From positions 203,641 through 267,640 of the forward strand of contig VXZQ01000009.1 in NCBI GenBank assembly GCA_009845425.1: 64,000 nucleotides of DNA, read 5' to 3'. Positions 25,637 through 33,775 of this stretch are shown in pieces (the first letter of the stretch is position 1; each line of letters begins with the position of its first letter). The stretch comes from Holophagales bacterium (GTDB taxonomy: Bacteria; Acidobacteriota; Thermoanaerobaculia; Multivoradales; Multivoraceae). Position numbers and translations under genes: made by a program. The notes beneath the pieces are model-generated. The model was not told the origin of the DNA. It did not search any database and saw only the letters and a program-made list of their open reading frames with translations.

Positions 25637-25775
25637 TAGAACACCGGGCAGTCGCCGACAAAACACCGTTCGCCGCGTCTCTCGCGCGCGGTACTGTGTC
25701 ATACTCCATTGACATGAACACTGGGCTCCCCGCGAACGCTAAGTCCTCCACACTCCCCAGTTGCCGCGGCGTCCT

Positions 25776-25803
25776 TTGAGTCAGTATAGTCTCTCTTCAT
25801 AAT
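25776..25803 (+). promoter_or_regulatory. Sigma-70-like promoter for the TIR/SLATT pair
   Basis: TTGAGT (25776-25781) and CATAAT (25798-25803) are separated by 16 bases. The -10 box ends 28 bases before the ATG at 25832. A second TATAGT lies between them at 25785. The local sequence is AT-richer than the neighbouring core genes. Confidence 0.45.
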
Positions 25804-25831
25804 GCCTATGGACAGCGGAGCGTGACCCGCC

Positions 25832-26242
25832 ATGCCACTTCTCAAGACATATGACATCTTCCTCAGCCATGCTTGGGCTTACCACAGTGACTACTACAGC
25901 GTGCAACGCTTCCTGAACGATGCGCCCTCTTTTCGCTGGAGGAACTACTCGGTTCCTGAGCACGATCCACTTCAGCCGCACTCTCCTTTCGCGCTGAGAG
26001 AACAACTGAAGAGGCAGATTCGCCCCGTCAATGTCGTGCTGATACTGTCGGGAATGTACGTTGCTCACAGCAGCTGGATTCAGTTCGAGATCGACTTCGC
26101 CAACGCCCTCAGTAAGCCCATGATCGGCGTTCGTCCATGGGGACAACAGCGTGTACCGTTAGCCGTGAAGCACTCAGTAAAGGAAATGGTTGGATGGCAA
26201 ACCGAGTCAATCGTGAGCGCAGTACGCAGATGGGCGATCTGA
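25832..26242 (+). CDS. TIR-like (DUF1863/ThsB-type) protein
   Basis: A 136-residue protein. It opens with Y-D-I-F-L-S-H-A-W (residues 7-15), the first strand of the MTH538/DUF1863 TIR-like fold. Next come the basic loop R-W-R-N-Y-S-V-P-E-H-D-P-L (35-47), the V-N-V-V-L-I-L-S-G-M-Y strand (66-76) and W-I-Q-F-E-I-D-F-A, where Glu86 aligns with the conserved Glu of ThsB (W-V-R-Y-E-I in my memory of ThsB). In Thoeris, ThsB senses phage and makes a cyclic ADP-ribose signal from NAD+. The next gene starts three bases after this stop and encodes a SLATT-type membrane protein rather than ThsA. Base composition is lower in GC than the flanks. The fold call is firm; the system call is inference. Confidence 0.82.
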   Translation: MPLLKTYDIFLSHAWAYHSDYYSVQRFLNDAPSFRWRNYSVPEHDPLQPHSPFALREQLKRQIRPVNVVLILSGMYVAHSSWIQFEIDFANALSKPMIGVRPWGQQRVPLAVKHSVKEMVGWQTESIVSAVRRWAI

Positions 26243-26245
26243 GCC

Positions 26246-26746
26246 ATGACGTCGTCTGCATTTCAGCAGTACCTCGAAGACCGATATCAGAATCAAGTGC
26301 GGTGGTACCGTGCGAGCGCTGCGAGGAGCAAGAGGTGGCATCGCAGATACCAAGTTGGGATCGTCGCGCTGTCCGCTGTCGTTACCGTAACGGTGGCACT
26401 AGGCCTGAATGGTGGGAGCGGTACACCTTGGCACGTCGTGTCGTTGACGACGTCGGCTTTGGTGACCGTTTTGGCCACTCTTCAGAGGACCTTGCGCTTC
26501 CACGAGAATTGGGTCGAGTACCGGACGACAGCCGAGGCTCTCCAGAAAGAACACTACTATCATCAGTTCCTTTGTGGTGAGTACGGTACCGCAGAGTCGC
26601 CAAATCAGCTGTTTGTCGAGCGAGTGGAAGAACTGATTTCCGAGCAGAATACGCTGTGGAAGGCCGGAGCGATGATGGCAGGCCCTGCTAGTGGTCTCGA
26701 CGGTAGAGCCAGGTCGGCCACGGGGCCTGGCCGAGAAGAGCAATAG
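26246..26746 (+). CDS. DUF4231/SLATT-type two-helix membrane effector
   Basis: A 166-residue protein. An N-terminal amphipathic part (R-Y-Q-N-Q-V-R-W-Y-R-A-S-A, residues 13-25) is followed by two transmembrane segments (about 35-54 and 62-80). Then come the conserved E-N-W-V-E-Y-R-T-T-A-E-A-L-Q-K-E (87-102) and E-E-L-I-S-E-Q-N-T-L-W (128-138), the hallmarks of DUF4231 within the SLATT superfamily. SLATT proteins are predicted pore-forming effectors of nucleotide-activated immune systems. It starts three bases after the TIR-like gene, so the pair is surely one operon. The last 25 residues are low-complexity and probably outside the domain. Confidence 0.82.
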   Translation: MTSSAFQQYLEDRYQNQVRWYRASAARSKRWHRRYQVGIVALSAVVTVTVALGLNGGSGTPWHVVSLTTSALVTVLATLQRTLRFHENWVEYRTTAEALQKEHYYHQFLCGEYGTAESPNQLFVERVEELISEQNTLWKAGAMMAGPASGLDGRARSATGPGREEQ

Positions 26747-26916
26747 GCTCATCGCATTTGGTGAAGGGCGCTTAGCGCAACTTCTGCAGGACAAGTCGAG
26801 GCCGGCTTCGGCCAGGGAGCGATCTCACTGCCCGCCGGCTTCCAGCTTGGGCCAAATCGGGTCAGCTGGAGACTGAAGCGAAGTCCGAGTCAGGCGGAGA
26901 GATGTCCGTCCGACTA

Positions 26917-28182
26917 TCAGCCTGCCCGGTGCCGGAGGATCTCGTTCACCTTTGCCTCCGCTGGCCCGATGACCTTCTCCTCGAGAGAGGCGACCAGTGC
27001 TTCCAAGGACTCATAGCGGTGTAGTGGTAGGACCCAAGGGTAAGCCCTGAGATCCGCGAACATGCCCCACTCGCTCTCTGAAGAGTGGATGATCGGCTGA
27101 ACTGGCAACGAAGGATGGTGCGGGACGATTGCCTGTAGTTCCTGGGGGACACTCCTGGGGCTGGTGATGTCTGCGATAACAAACCTCGCCAAGTGTGCCA
27201 GTGTCGACACCGTCTCGGTCAGATTGCGGGCGCGAGGCTTCTTGAAGTCAAATAGCAGGGGAATGTAGCCAAGGCGGCGCAAGCCACTCCGCACCTCGTC
27301 GAGAATCTGTTTCCGTTCGGCCGTAAAACGTCCAAGCAAAAGGACTGCTCTAGATGTTATCGTATCGAGCGTTGCCCGGATCTCTTCGTTGTTGAGGATT
27401 AGGTAGAAGAACTGCGCCACTTGGAGCTTGTCGACTATGATATCGACCTCGTCTTCAGGGGTTATCACGAGATTCTCCTGCCGCGTGTCCTGCAGATCAG
27501 TCTTCCACACGGAGGTCCCGAAGACCCGGCTGCCATCAAGAGTCGTGCCTTGCAGCTTCGCTCTGACTAGACTCGCGCCGGTGAGGTTGGAGGCGGTCAT
27601 GTTGGCGTCAGTGAAGTCTGCATCCATAAGCAACGCATCGCTGAGGTCGGCTTCGGCGAGAATCGACCCAGCAAAGGAGCCGTCGCGAGCGTCCGCTGAA
27701 CTTAAGCTCGCTCTGCGGAGGTTTGTGCCGCTACAGGCAACCAGGAGCAGGTTGGAACCGCTTAGATCCGCTAGCCGTAGGTCCGCACCGCCGAGATGGG
27801 CCAGGTTGAAGTCGCAGTCGTGCAAGAAGGCTCCTTGGAGGTTGGCGTTCTCTAAGTGGGCCCCAGGGAACTTGGCCCTGACCGCATAGACGGCGGAGAG
27901 ATTTGCGCGCTGAAGGCGAACTCGCGCAAGGTTCGCATCCGACAGGTTAGCGTCTGCCAGGTTGACGCCATCCAGGGAGAGATCCCTGCCGAAGAGGGAC
28001 ACTCCTCGAAGATCGATGTATTCACCAGGGTTTTCCGCTCTCCAGGCGTTCCAGTACTCTCCGCCGCGTTCAAGAATGCTCAGCAGTCTTTCGACACGCG
28101 ACGTATCGAGCGGTGGGTGGGATTTCGTGGCGAGGTTAATCTTCGTCACTGGGCCAACCCGGATCGTCCGTGATCGTGACAT
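26917..28182 (-). CDS. Pentapeptide-repeat protein with C-terminal TIR/SLOG-like domain
   Basis: A 421-residue protein. After about 60 residues there are some 25 pentapeptide repeats (A-D-L-S-D, A-N-L-x-x type; for example V-N-L-A-D-A-N-L-S-D-A-N-L) forming a right-handed quadrilateral helix up to about residue 245. The C-terminal third is a Rossmann-like domain: V-L-L-L-G-R-F-T-A-E-R-K, G-Y-I-P-L-L-F-D-F, L-A-R-F-V-I-A-D-I-T, then V-P-Q-E-L-Q-A-I-V-P. This resembles the TIR/nucleotide-sensing-like domains often found at the end of pentapeptide proteins. ATG 28182 overlaps the upstream ACP-like gene by 47 bases; GTG 28149 is an alternative. It converges with the TIR/SLATT pair. Function unknown. 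Confidence 0.8.
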   Translation of the reverse strand: MSRSRTIRVGPVTKINLATKSHPPLDTSRVERLLSILERGGEYWNAWRAENPGEYIDLRGVSLFGRDLSLDGVNLADANLSDANLARVRLQRANLSAVYAVRAKFPGAHLENANLQGAFLHDCDFNLAHLGGADLRLADLSGSNLLLVACSGTNLRRASLSSADARDGSFAGSILAEADLSDALLMDADFTDANMTASNLTGASLVRAKLQGTTLDGSRVFGTSVWKTDLQDTRQENLVITPEDEVDIIVDKLQVAQFFYLILNNEEIRATLDTITSRAVLLLGRFTAERKQILDEVRSGLRRLGYIPLLFDFKKPRARNLTETVSTLAHLARFVIADITSPRSVPQELQAIVPHHPSLPVQPIIHSSESEWGMFADLRAYPWVLPLHRYESLEALVASLEEKVIGPAEAKVNEILRHRAG

Positions 28183-28702
28183 GCGTGATATCCGGAGCGT
28201 CGTGACCTTGTTGGTTCTTGAGGGATTTGATTGCACCGCAGAACTTGACTACAAAAGCCACGTTGTCGAAAGGCGGTACGATAGGTGCCACTTCGGCTCG
28301 GTCGCCGACGACACCTGAAGAGAGCAGGACGAAACGGTCGGAGGAGTTGAACTCCTTGGATAGCATGACGATTCGTTCTAGCAAAGTCGCGAGCTTCTGG
28401 TCGCCTCCACCGGGAATTCCGGTGCGGAGGAACTGGAGTATTCTCTCCATGGGGATCTCGAGATCCTCGGACAGAGCGAATATCAGTTCGGCCAAGTGTA
28501 GGGAGTCGAACTCGACGTCGTGAGTGAGGGATTTCTTCTCGAATACAGGATCGGGGTCTTCCCCAGCCCATACGCGCTTCACGTACTCTAGGATAGGCCG
28601 ATGCGCTTCAGGATCTGAGGATGGTTCGGGGGGCGGTTGTGGTTCCGGATCTGGCGCTCGACTACTGGAGAGCCAGCCGGAGAGCCGGTCAAAGATCCTC
28701 AT
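28136..28702 (-). CDS. ACP-like small protein upstream of pentapeptide/TIR-like gene
   Basis: A 188-residue protein. A proline-rich linker (P-E-P-Q-P-P-P-E-P, residues 19-27) leads into a helical domain with E-F-D-S-L-H-L-A-E-L-I-F-A-L-S-E-D-L-E-I (64-83). This resembles the Asp-Ser-Leu phosphopantetheine site and helix 2 of acyl carrier proteins, with Ser67 as the candidate attachment site. The rest (K-L-A-T-L-L-E-R-I and V-A-F-V-V-K-F-C-G) is not recognised. It overlaps the pentapeptide-repeat gene, so the two are translationally linked. ATG 28702 is chosen because the frame upstream reads through a scrambled duplicated segment. The ACP resemblance is weak and might be a chance helix pattern. 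Confidence 0.6.
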   Translation of the reverse strand: MRIFDRLSGWLSSSRAPDPEPQPPPEPSSDPEAHRPILEYVKRVWAGEDPDPVFEKKSLTHDVEFDSLHLAELIFALSEDLEIPMERILQFLRTGIPGGGDQKLATLLERIVMLSKEFNSSDRFVLLSSGVVGDRAEVAPIVPPFDNVAFVVKFCGAIKSLKNQQGHDAPDITHVTITDDPGWPSDED

Positions 28703-29552
28703 GATGCGGGGCTCCTTGTTGGAGATTGGTGCCGGAGTCCCGTGAGTATAGGCCGACCTGCGGCGGCGTGTCGCTTGATTTCCCGTATAGGGCTCCGTGG
28801 AGGTTCGGCGCAGCTTTAGGGGGCGCAAGGCGGGTTTCCGAGATGGCCAGATCGTCCAGCTGCTTGTTCGGCACAGGTTGGTCGTGAACTGACCTTCAGC
28901 CCAGAAGGAAATGGCCGAGAAACAGATTGCGGTTTCAGCGAGCAAGCGGATGGTACGAAGCGGCCGGCAGAACGCCATGGCTACCGGATCGGCCCCACCG
29001 CTTTCGGGGCCTCCGACTCCTAGTGATAAGCTCACGTTGCGAGCAGCCGGTCCGAGGAGCGCCAAGCCGGCTGGTAGGAGCTCGCCACGCGAATCAGGAT
29101 CGCCTTTGACCTCGCTTCCTCCCCCAAGTCGCCAGATCGTCAGGTTGTAGTCGCGGATCGAGGTGCCAGAGGAGAGCATCAGCCGGTAGCTTGAGGCCGA
29201 GGGCTGACCGTCGCGGACGCCGCCGCCCGACTCGGTGTTGCGCGGAACACACCCTCTCGGCTTGTCAATCGCCGAGCACGTGTTTCGGCGCGGATGGCGT
29301 TAGCCTTGCAACGGCTCGGTTGGGGCGGCCGCGGGACACTCAGTACCCATGCAAGGTGCCTAGGATCTGGCAAGAGCCGGGCAAGCCGAGACGGAGGCCT
29401 GAACCGAACACCGACATAGCGGAGCTTGCGCCGCGGCCGTCTTGCCGGCCGGGCCAGGGCCAGCAGTCACGGTCGGCAGTAGTGAGGCCGCGCCCAGCCA
29501 GGCTAGCGGTGGATCGGTTGCCGCACTTCTGAGCCCTTGATCGGGTCGACCT
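28703..29552. other. Non-coding scar region of duplicated fragments
   Basis: No intact gene was found. Bases 28890-28960 resemble the 5' end of the three-helix membrane protein gene at 25327 (minus strand, F-S-A-I-S-F-W-A-E-G-Q versus L-S-A-I-C-F-W-A-G-S-Q). Bases 29125-29160 resemble the end of the PhyH gene. The same order of fragments occurs around 25.3 kb, so this looks like a second, older copy disrupted by indels. Bases 29180-29550 show nothing recognisable. Confidence 0.55.
29125..29160 (-). repeat. Short scar of PhyH 3' end
   Basis: About 35 bases match the stop-proximal end of the PhyH gene (22668-22703) with one base missing: the run gtcgccagatcgt followed by caggttgtagtcgcggat. 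It is preceded by CTTCCTCCC, as at the 25.36 kb copy. Confidence 0.75.
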
Positions 29553-29615
29553 TTGTCCTTGATTCGAGCAGCGATGCCGCCTGTGGGAAGGCGTCTTCTT
29601 CTCGTGGGCACAGTC

Positions 29616-31904
29616 ATGTACCGTTGGGCGATCGTGGCTCCCTTCTTCTCGACACATGGCACGCGTCGACTGTATGGGAGCGCGGTTGCCTTGATCGTTG
29701 TGGTGGGCCTTGCGGCGGCCCAGCAACCTCGGCTGTTGGAAAGCAGGCAGCCGGACCTGGTCTTGCGGGGTGCTCTCGCGGCGAACGGAGCCTGCGAGCC
29801 GGACGCCGAGACTCTCTGCCTGAATGACGGTCGATACGAGCTGCAGGCGGACTGGCAGACCGGCGACGGCAACAGCGGCCCAGCGAAGGTGGTGCCAAAG
29901 GCGACTAGGGATTCCGGCCTGTTCCGATTCTTCGATGCCGACAACTGGGAAGTTCTGATCAAGGTGCTGGACGGCTGCGCGGTCAACGGCCATCACTGGG
30001 TGTACGGGGCCTCCACGACGGACCTGGGCTACGAGATCCGCGTCAGAGACACAGCGACGGGCACGACTAGGGTGTATCAGAACGAGCCTGGGCGGCCAGC
30101 CCCGGCGATCACGGACGATAAGGCGTTCCCCGGCGTCTGCGAGGCCAGCGTGTCGTCGCCGATCCGTTCTCCCGACGGGAGGCTTCAGGTCACACCGGGC
30201 GAGGAACTCGCACCTGTTTCGCTGGTCGGCGCATCGGAGTCGGGCTGCGTGACGAACGGCACCTCGCTGTGCTTGGCGGACGGTCGCTTCGAGGTGAAGG
30301 TCGATTGGTCCATAGCCGGCGGAGGCGAGGGCGCCGCCAGCACGGTTCCAGGCGGTACGAACAACTCGGGCCTCTTCTACTTCTTCGAGCCGAACAACTG
30401 GGAGATGCTGATCAAGGTGCTGGACGGCTGCGCGATCAACGGCCACTACTGGGTGTACTCCGCAGCCGCCACGGACCTGGGACTGGAGATCGCCGTGACG
30501 GACACGGCAACGGGCGCCACCTGGAGGAATGAGAAGCCGCCGGGGCCGCCGGCGCCGGCCATCACGGAGGCCGAGGCGTTCCCCAACAGTTGCGAAGTGA
30601 GGCCGCTACCGGAACTGGTGTCGCCCGGGTCGATTGCCGTCGAGCGGGGCGTGTGGGAGGCCGACGTCACGCACGACGATGTCGTCTTTCTTCGATTCGC
30701 GGCCGACTTCGACGGCGACGGTGACGATGATGTGCTCCTTGGCCCCTCGGACAACATACTCGAGCCGGCGGAGGGCGTCATTCTGATCAACAACGGGGAC
30801 TTCACGTTCGAGGTCGCCGGCGGGGACCGGCCGAGGGGGGTCGTTCAACGCGAGGTTCTGATGGCGGACTTCAACGGTGACGGCAGGAACGACTTCTTCA
30901 TCGCCGACCACGGCTACGATGTGGATCCGTTTCCCGGGTGGTACAACCAACTGCTGCTTTGGACGGCGAACGGCTACCTGGACGCGACCGACCGGCTCCC
31001 GTCGGATCCGGACGGCTTCACGCACAACGCCGCGGCCGGCGACATCGACGGCGACGGCGATGTCGACATCCTTGTAGCCAACGCCTTGTACAAATCCCGG
31101 TATCCGCCGCCGTACTTCCTGATGAACGATGGTGCTGCCAACTTCGTCCTGGACGAGAGCAGGCTGCCGGGAACCTGGGCACACTCCGAATCTCCGCCGC
31201 ACTGGGCTCTTTGGCCCTGGGCGGTCGAGTTGGCGGACCTCGACGCGGACGGCCATCTGGATCTGCTCGCGGGCGCCAGAGGCGAAGACGGGGGCGACCA
31301 GTCCTACGTGTACTGGGGTTCGGCGGCGGGGCGGTATCGGGAAGACGACGTGACGGTGCTGCCGACGCCGGGCTTCTTCATTGCCTATGGTGGCGGGCAG
31401 GTGGTTTCCACCTCGGTTCATGACTTCGACGGCGATGGCCGGCCTGACGTTCTGCTCGGCGGTTACGACGACGGGTGGTTCCAGGAAGAACGCGGGCCGT
31501 GGAGGGGAGTCCAATTGCTGGTGAACCGCGGCGGACGGGTGTTCGTTGACGAGACCTCACGCCGGCTCGGCCCGAGCGCCTGGTCTGCGGGGGAAGGCTG
31601 GCACTGGCAACATCTTTTCTTCGATTTCAATGGTGACGGAACGGTGGACATCGTTCCTCAGGACTTCGATGTGGACCATGGCACGAACGTGCTGGCATGG
31701 CTGAACGACGGAACGGGGCACTACACGGTTCTGAGTACGACCGAGTTCGATGACATCGAGGCTCTACGCCGATTTGCCTACGGAGTGATAGTCCGCGCCG
31801 GAGGGAGCTTCAAGCACCTCGACTTTCAGGGCGACGGCACGCGCCTGACGGCGCTTGCGGGAGTTGTGGTCGAGGGTGCCGTGATTCGGCCGCCTCAGTA
31901 CTGA
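29616..31904 (+). CDS. Secreted FG-GAP/VCBS repeat protein with two tandem N-terminal domains
   Basis: A protein of about 760 residues. A hydrophobic leader (A-V-A-L-I-V-V-V-G-L-A-A-A) suggests export. Two tandem domains of about 130 residues follow, sharing C-L-x-D-G-R-x-E-x, D-S-G-L-F-x-F-F, N-W-E-x-L-I-K-V-L-D-G-C and N-G-H-x-W-V-Y. The rest carries calcium-binding-like FG-GAP repeats with D-x-D-x-D-G or D-x-N-G-D-G loops (for example D-F-D-G-D-G-D-D-D-V-L-L-G and D-I-D-G-D-G-D-V-D-I-L), which form a beta-propeller surface domain. Ligand unknown. Start is uncertain: in-frame TTG 29553 and ATG 29574 are alternatives. It stands alone between two decayed stretches. Confidence 0.85.
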   Translation: MYRWAIVAPFFSTHGTRRLYGSAVALIVVVGLAAAQQPRLLESRQPDLVLRGALAANGACEPDAETLCLNDGRYELQADWQTGDGNSGPAKVVPKATRDSGLFRFFDADNWEVLIKVLDGCAVNGHHWVYGASTTDLGYEIRVRDTATGTTRVYQNEPGRPAPAITDDKAFPGVCEASVSSPIRSPDGRLQVTPGEELAPVSLVGASESGCVTNGTSLCLADGRFEVKVDWSIAGGGEGAASTVPGGTNNSGLFYFFEPNNWEMLIKVLDGCAINGHYWVYSAAATDLGLEIAVTDTATGATWRNEKPPGPPAPAITEAEAFPNSCEVRPLPELVSPGSIAVERGVWEADVTHDDVVFLRFAADFDGDGDDDVLLGPSDNILEPAEGVILINNGDFTFEVAGGDRPRGVVQREVLMADFNGDGRNDFFIADHGYDVDPFPGWYNQLLLWTANGYLDATDRLPSDPDGFTHNAAAGDIDGDGDVDILVANALYKSRYPPPYFLMNDGAANFVLDESRLPGTWAHSESPPHWALWPWAVELADLDADGHLDLLAGARGEDGGDQSYVYWGSAAGRYREDDVTVLPTPGFFIAYGGGQVVSTSVHDFDGDGRPDVLLGGYDDGWFQEERGPWRGVQLLVNRGGRVFVDETSRRLGPSAWSAGEGWHWQHLFFDFNGDGTVDIVPQDFDVDHGTNVLAWLNDGTGHYTVLSTTEFDDIEALRRFAYGVIVRAGGSFKHLDFQGDGTRLTALAGVVVEGAVIRPPQY

Positions 31905-31994
31905 TCTGAAGACAAGTCGAAGAACTCGAACACGGACGACGCAACTCGGGCCGAGAAAGCCGCCTGATCTATGGTTGAGGAGGAGGTTTCCACG

Positions 31995-32150
31995 ATCTCG
32001 AGGAACAGGAGCCGGCACTCGGCAGAGTGGCGGCAGCAAATGGTGGATCTGGTCCGGTACGGGGCGCAGCCCGGACCGACGCGCTCGTGCGTCCGAGCCG
32101 TCAGGGCGGACGATCCGGAAATGGGTCGCGCAGGCGGGTCGGCACAATGG
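31995..32150 (+). pseudogene. Transposase OrfA fragment (IS3-like helix-turn-helix)
   Basis: In one frame the sequence reads H-S-A-E-W-R-Q-Q-M-V-D-L-V-R. After a shift near 32090 a second frame continues E-P-S-G-R-T-I-R-K-W-V-A-Q-A-G, the usual helix-turn-helix ending of IS3-family OrfA proteins. No OrfB (integrase core) and no terminal repeats are seen. It is a dead remnant marking past insertion-sequence activity beside the duplicated fragments. Confidence 0.7.
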
Positions 32151-32170
32151 CCACCGCAGCCAGCCGCCTC

Positions 32171-33127
32171 TCAATCGACGGATGGCGAATCGTCGTTTCC
32201 TTTACTTGATTCACCCAACAGGTTCTCAACGTCGGCCACGAGTTCACTCAACAGTTCGTCGTCGGTCCAGTAGCGCCCGTGGCTGAACGGATTCCAGTTG
32301 GTAACCAAGCCGCCCGCGTTCACTCGTTTGTCGAAGTAAACGGCGTTGTTGTAGGCGTTGCTCAAGGGCTTTAGTGGCCAGCCCAGTACGTCGTCGTCGT
32401 CGAAGAAGTTCTTCCATCTGAAGTCGTAGCCGTACTGATCCGTCGCGATCGGAACAATCTTTGGCTCGGGGAAGGAGGCGACGAAGATAGGGATGTTGCA
32501 GCCGGTTGTGTAGAGGAAGCGCAGCTTTCTGAGTCGGAGAAACGCGTCGACGGAATTCGCGTCGGCGTTCTCCGCCCTTGCCGCGTCAGCGCCACCATCG
32601 GCCTCGCTCGTCGACCCGTCAGCGGCCCACACGCCACGGGTACATCTCACGGCGTCCCGTCTGTACACGCTCTGGGCGTCCCAGATGTAGTTGGAGATTA
32701 CGTGGCCACCTAGCGACTGGGCAATGACAACAACCGGGAGGTTGGGATTCTCTGTCTCGTCGTAGATCGCCTGCAGTTCCGCTTGGATGATCTGCTGCAC
32801 CCTTGCGTAGGGACTACCCTCGCGGTGTGCGTTCCGCTCGATGCCGGCGGCATCGGAGAAACCAAAGAGAACGAACCTCCGAAGCCTGGTCCAATCCAGG
32901 CTCCTCTTCTGCATGCTCTCCCAGACTCGATCCTGGTTGTCCTGAAGCACCTTCTGGTAGTGGACTGGTCGGAAGAGGACCTTCTCCCAGCTCTTGCCGA
33001 GGCGGCGCTGGATGGCCTTCTTGAGCTTGTCGGCGAACTTACTGTTGACGGGCCCCATGCCGTGTATCGGTAGCAGGGCGACCTTCTGCGAAGAGTTGAT
33101 GGTCATGACATCTCGTTTCTTGGGCAT
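32171..33127 (-). CDS. Alpha/beta-hydrolase-fold protein, uncharacterised
   Basis: A 318-residue soluble protein. An N-terminal strand and oxyanion-type H-G-M-G (residues 18-21) and the nucleophile elbow A-Q-S-L-G-G-H near residue 136 indicate an alpha/beta hydrolase (esterase/lipase type). An acidic Ala-rich insertion (E-A-D-G-G-A-D-A-A-R-A-E-N) lies after it. No signal peptide. It lies alone on the minus strand between the transposase fragment and the second decayed hicAB, in lower-GC sequence, so it may be part of the accessory zone. Substrate unknown; some defence systems use phospholipase-like hydrolases, but nothing here shows that. Confidence 0.65.
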   Translation of the reverse strand: MPKKRDVMTINSSQKVALLPIHGMGPVNSKFADKLKKAIQRRLGKSWEKVLFRPVHYQKVLQDNQDRVWESMQKRSLDWTRLRRFVLFGFSDAAGIERNAHREGSPYARVQQIIQAELQAIYDETENPNLPVVVIAQSLGGHVISNYIWDAQSVYRRDAVRCTRGVWAADGSTSEADGGADAARAENADANSVDAFLRLRKLRFLYTTGCNIPIFVASFPEPKIVPIATDQYGYDFRWKNFFDDDDVLGWPLKPLSNAYNNAVYFDKRVNAGGLVTNWNPFSHGRYWTDDELLSELVADVENLLGESSKGNDDSPSVD

Positions 33128-33299
33128 TCAGTACGGTCGGCTGAAGCGGGCCTGAGCGACTCTCCTCACAACGCGTGCTCGTAGCAGTGCGGGCTGGCGG
33201 TTTGCGCTGTGATCGACCGACGACGTTGTGCGCTCGCGGCCTGGGGACATTCTACGGAGCCAAGCCCAGAGCGGCCGGTTGCCGATGACAACCGGCTAT

Positions 33300-33719
33300 C
33301 AGCACCACGGCGTAGGAGGCGAGGTTTCGAGTACAGATGCTCGCTTGTAGGCCGAGCGTCTAGCGGCCGGCAGTTGGATGGGCGCGTTGGGTGAGGGACC
33401 GGATGCCTGCCGATCTCGGGCCGACAAGACCGACTGCTAGGTGAATCCGATGTCAGACCGCTGCAGCTATGCCGACGATATCCAACGCGACGAGGACGGC
33501 CGGCATGTCGTCGTGTTTCCGGACTTCAGTTGGGGAGCCACAGACGGTGCGACCAGAGGAGGCGCTTGCCGAAGCCAAGGATCTGCTGCGGGAGTTGATC
33601 GCCACGACGCTACGCGAAGGCGGCGAACTGCCCGGGCCGTCGCCGACCGGCGAGGACCGGCCCCTCGTCGTTGCAACCTGGGCAAGCGACTCGCCTTGGC
33701 CGCCAGCGAGGCAGCCTGA
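33300..33719 (+). pseudogene. Second decayed hicAB copy
   Basis: Bases 33355-33440 align with hicA at 24417 but with about 110 bases deleted, so the toxin is gone. HicB begins at ATG 33450 (M-S-D-R-C-S-Y-A-D-D-I-Q-R-D-E-D-G-R) and runs well to F-P-D-F-S-W-G-A-T-D-G-A-T, then shifts frame in a run of GAGG. A further deletion removes the helix-turn-helix, and the end (G-K-R-L-A then S-E-A-A, stop) is present. Its intact N-terminus reveals the deletion in the other copy; neither locus encodes a whole HicB. Confidence 0.8.
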
Positions 33720-33775
33720 GTGGGTTCCCTGCTGGCGAATGACGCCTGGACGGCTAACGGCCTGACGCCGACTCG

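Noticed and set aside
28136..28702. Natural-product gene cluster suggested by the ACP-like protein
   Set aside because: No ketosynthase, adenylation domain or phosphopantetheinyl transferase is nearby.
24417..33719. Prophage or integrative element
   Set aside because: No integrase, terminase, capsid or tail genes and no att repeats were seen; only an isolated OrfA transposase remnant.
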